From the NCBI GenBank assembly GCA_964547645.1, contig CAZJOM010000040.1, positions 1 through 34,094 on the forward strand: a DNA stretch of 34,094 nt, read 5' to 3'. The translations under genes and the position numbers were made by a program. This DNA comes from SZUA-430 sp964547645 (lineage in GTDB: Bacteria; Pseudomonadota; Alphaproteobacteria; Micropepsales; Micropepsaceae). This document shows, piece by piece, positions 33,028 through 34,094 of this stretch. Every line of letters starts with the position of its first letter. The first letter of the stretch is position 1. Under the pieces are notes generated by a model. That model did not search any database and was not told where the DNA came from. It saw nothing but the letters and a program-made list of their open reading frames with translations.

Positions 33028-33172
33028 ATTTTCTATGTGTTAGCCCGCTGGCTCTGGAACATTTCCAGATTGGGACACGCACGGGGACACATATTTCGTC
33101 CGAGTGCCTGAGTGCCACACTCCGGGAGCTATCTCTTACAGAGGCGCAATCCCTGCGCTTATGGAGATTTGA

Positions 33173-33397
33173 ATGACCCCCGTCGAACGCGAAGCCGAAT
33201 TGAATTTCTTGAATGCCGTGCAACGCGATTTGCATGATCACATCGCCGCCATTTCGGAGCACGAAAGCAAACTCATGTTGGCGCTGCATCCCCGGCCATA
33301 CCGCAACGATGAATTGCAGACCCTCAAGATGAACCTTGTGGCTGCCTCGGACATGGTGATCGAATGGCAGAAGGCGCTCGTTGGACTGCCTGACTAG
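33173..33397 (+). CDS. small protein of unknown function
   Basis: 74 residues, mostly helical in character and charged (MTPVEREAELNFLNAVQRDL to MVIEWQKALVGLPD). It has no membrane segment and no recognised domain. GGAGA seven bases before the ATG supports translation. It stands alone between the tRNA and the methyltransferase fragment in DNA that looks less GC-rich than the rest of the window, consistent with acquired DNA. The 145 bases between the tRNA and this gene contain no gene that I can support. Confidence 0.6.
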   Translation: MTPVEREAELNFLNAVQRDLHDHIAAISEHESKLMLALHPRPYRNDELQTLKMNLVAASDMVIEWQKALVGLPD

Positions 33398-33425
33398 CAT
33401 TCAGCCAGGGGAGGTCGGAGCGGCG

Positions 33426-33719
33426 CTAGGCGAAGAGCTTGCGCTGCGCCCGCTTCTCTCGAAGGTCGATAGTTTGCCCAGATTGAATGCGGGCGAAATC
33501 ATCGCGAACGTCCTTGTCCGGCAGATCGCGACCCATGAATCGAAACGCCGACGCGGCGACGTAGTTGCTTAGCTCTTCGAAAGCGAGCCACTGGCGTCCC
33601 TCCGCTTCGGCGACTTCGCCGGTCGTATTGGAGCCTGCGAAAATGTCGAGCACAAGATCGCCGGGGTTCGTCAGGAAGCGGATAAAAAACTCGGGCAGCT
33701 TGGCCGCGAGCGGAGAAGT
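33426..33719 (-). pseudogene. 5'-truncated site-specific DNA methyltransferase (N4/N6 type)
   Basis: C-terminal part of a beta-class DNA methyltransferase. The frame reads KLPEFFIRFLTNPGDLVLDI, then FAGSNTTG (the SAM-binding motif I, located near the C-terminus in this class), then RQWLAFEELSNYVAASAFRF and a basic end. The catalytic S/DPPY motif and target-recognition region, which should lie upstream, are missing. Homology stops where the 61-bp inverted-repeat element begins (33720), and an in-frame TAG occurs at 33768-33770. About 98 codons remain. An orphan or restriction-linked methyltransferase was probably broken here. Confidence 0.75.
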
Positions 33720-33780
33720 GGGGTCAGAGTAGAATTCAAAGGTGGCGAGTGCAGCCGCAAGCCAAATCTACTCTGACCCC
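33720..33780. mobile_element. 61-bp inverted-repeat element (REP/MITE-like)
   Basis: GGGGTCAGAGTAGA (33720-33733) and TCTACTCTGACCCC (33767-33780) are perfect 14-bp inverted repeats, extending to 16 of 17 matches, around a 33-bp centre. Ends of the GGGGTCAGAGT/ACTCTGACCCC type are, as I recall, common in REP-like elements mobilised by RAYT transposases. No transposase is present, and I see no clear target duplication. Confidence 0.6.
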
Positions 33781-33818
33781 ATTCCCCAGAAACCGCGCAT
33801 GACCTTGTGGATACTTAG

Positions 33819-33962
33819 CACCACGCTAATCGCTTTGCCGGTAAAGCGACGCCAATCCACGACCATGAGTTGGCGATACACATCGCTCAAGCGATGCGCC
33901 TAGCGGGTGAATTTCAAGACCTCGAAGACGACATTCGAGCCGGCAAGATGAATCGTCCCTAA
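33819..33962 (+). pseudogene. possible coding remnant, about 47 codons without a start
   Basis: The frame after an in-frame TAG (33816-33818) stays open to TAA 33960-33962. It ends PIHDHELAIHIAQAMRLAGE, then FQDLEDDIRAGKMNRP, a plausible amphipathic helical C-terminus. No start codon with a ribosome site precedes it, apart from an internal ATG. It may be the tail of a gene cut by the neighbouring 61-bp element. I cannot assign a family. Confidence 0.3.
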
Positions 33963-33984
33963 TGAAGGTGGACCGGAATTCGGA

Positions 33985-34032
33985 ATTGGGTGACAGCATG
34001 CCTATTCCTCAGAGACGCGCATGTCACCCAAT
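33985..34032. mobile_element. second short inverted-repeat element
   Basis: ATTGGGTGACA (33985-33995) and TGTCACCCAAT (34022-34032) are perfect 11-bp inverted repeats. The pairing extends through an ATGC/GCAT segment after a 2-base bulge. The sequence is unrelated to the 33720-33780 element. It resembles a REP-like or MITE end pair and may also act as a bidirectional terminator-like hairpin. Confidence 0.5.
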
Positions 34033-34050
34033 CAGCGTCGCGGCGGACGT

Positions 34051-34094
34051 TTATTTCGTTTCGGCCGACAGCGTTTTGCGCAGTTCGCCGGCTG
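34051..34094 (-). CDS. possible C-terminal end of a gene running off the window
   Basis: On the minus strand the last bases read in frame as AGELRKTLSAETK and end at TAA (34053-34051). The codon use looks coding, but 13 residues are too few to name a product. Confidence 0.3.
   Translation of the reverse strand, partial: AGELRKTLSAETK

Overview
The window is GC-rich chromosomal DNA from an alphaproteobacterium. The evidence is gene order and family content: a Usg-like protein, an ilvB-ilvN(H)-ilvC block, leuA next to mreB-mreC-mreD-mrdA-rodA, a ygfZ-tag pair beside a class I dihydroorotase, and divergent serB/miaA. Genus cannot be fixed from the sequence. It is a draft scaffold with two runs of exactly 100 N. 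One run (1495-1594) hides the middle of queC. The other (11394-11493) is flanked by an identical 55-base copy on each side and is very probably an assembly artefact inside an intact SPFH/band-7 gene.

Layout: 1-1044 (-) partial beta-ketoacyl-ACP synthase III; 1148-3690 (+) queC-queE-queD-queF and a kappa-GST-like isomerase, a tightly overlapped preQ0/preQ1 operon; 3687-5088 (-) tag and ygfZ; 5173-6501 (+) dihydroorotase; 6507-6770 (-) usg; 6998-9767 (+) AcuI-like reductase, LysE-family exporter and a VOC-GNAT fusion; 9730-10704 (-) nitronate monooxygenase; 10766-10943 (-) structured RNA that I read as a 6S RNA candidate; 10968-11926 (-) SPFH protein; 12043-12477 (+) small exported protein; 12478-13737 (-) Hsp70-family YegD-like protein; 13843-14712 (-) serB; 14711-15658 (+) miaA.

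15678-19918 holds branched-chain amino acid synthesis: a promoter, a leader peptide containing Val-Leu-Val-Ile and a strong intrinsic terminator precede ilvB-ilvN. An exported protein gene on the other strand separates these from ilvC. ilvC is followed by a GFA-family protein, a small membrane protein, purT and a membrane protein in one overlapping run. A PhyH-like dioxygenase lies on the other strand (22512-23237). leuA (23628 or 23685 to 25241) has its own leader: a 42-codon peptide ending in a Leu cluster, followed by a long stem whose 3' arm contains a Shine-Dalgarno sequence. 25312-30975 is the rod-shape operon mreB-mreC-mreD-mrdA-rodA. A DUF4349-like lipoprotein, an SDR oxidoreductase and tRNA-Lys(CTT) follow.

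The last kilobase after the tRNA looks like accessory DNA: a small orphan protein, a 5'-truncated DNA methyltransferase, two unrelated short inverted-repeat elements and a possible coding remnant. The most interesting material is regulatory: paired amino-acid-sensing leaders for ilvB and leuA that appear to use different mechanisms, plus the 6S RNA candidate. A QueD without the usual catalytic Cys, in an otherwise complete queCEDF operon, and the VOC-GNAT fusion are the main protein-level oddities.
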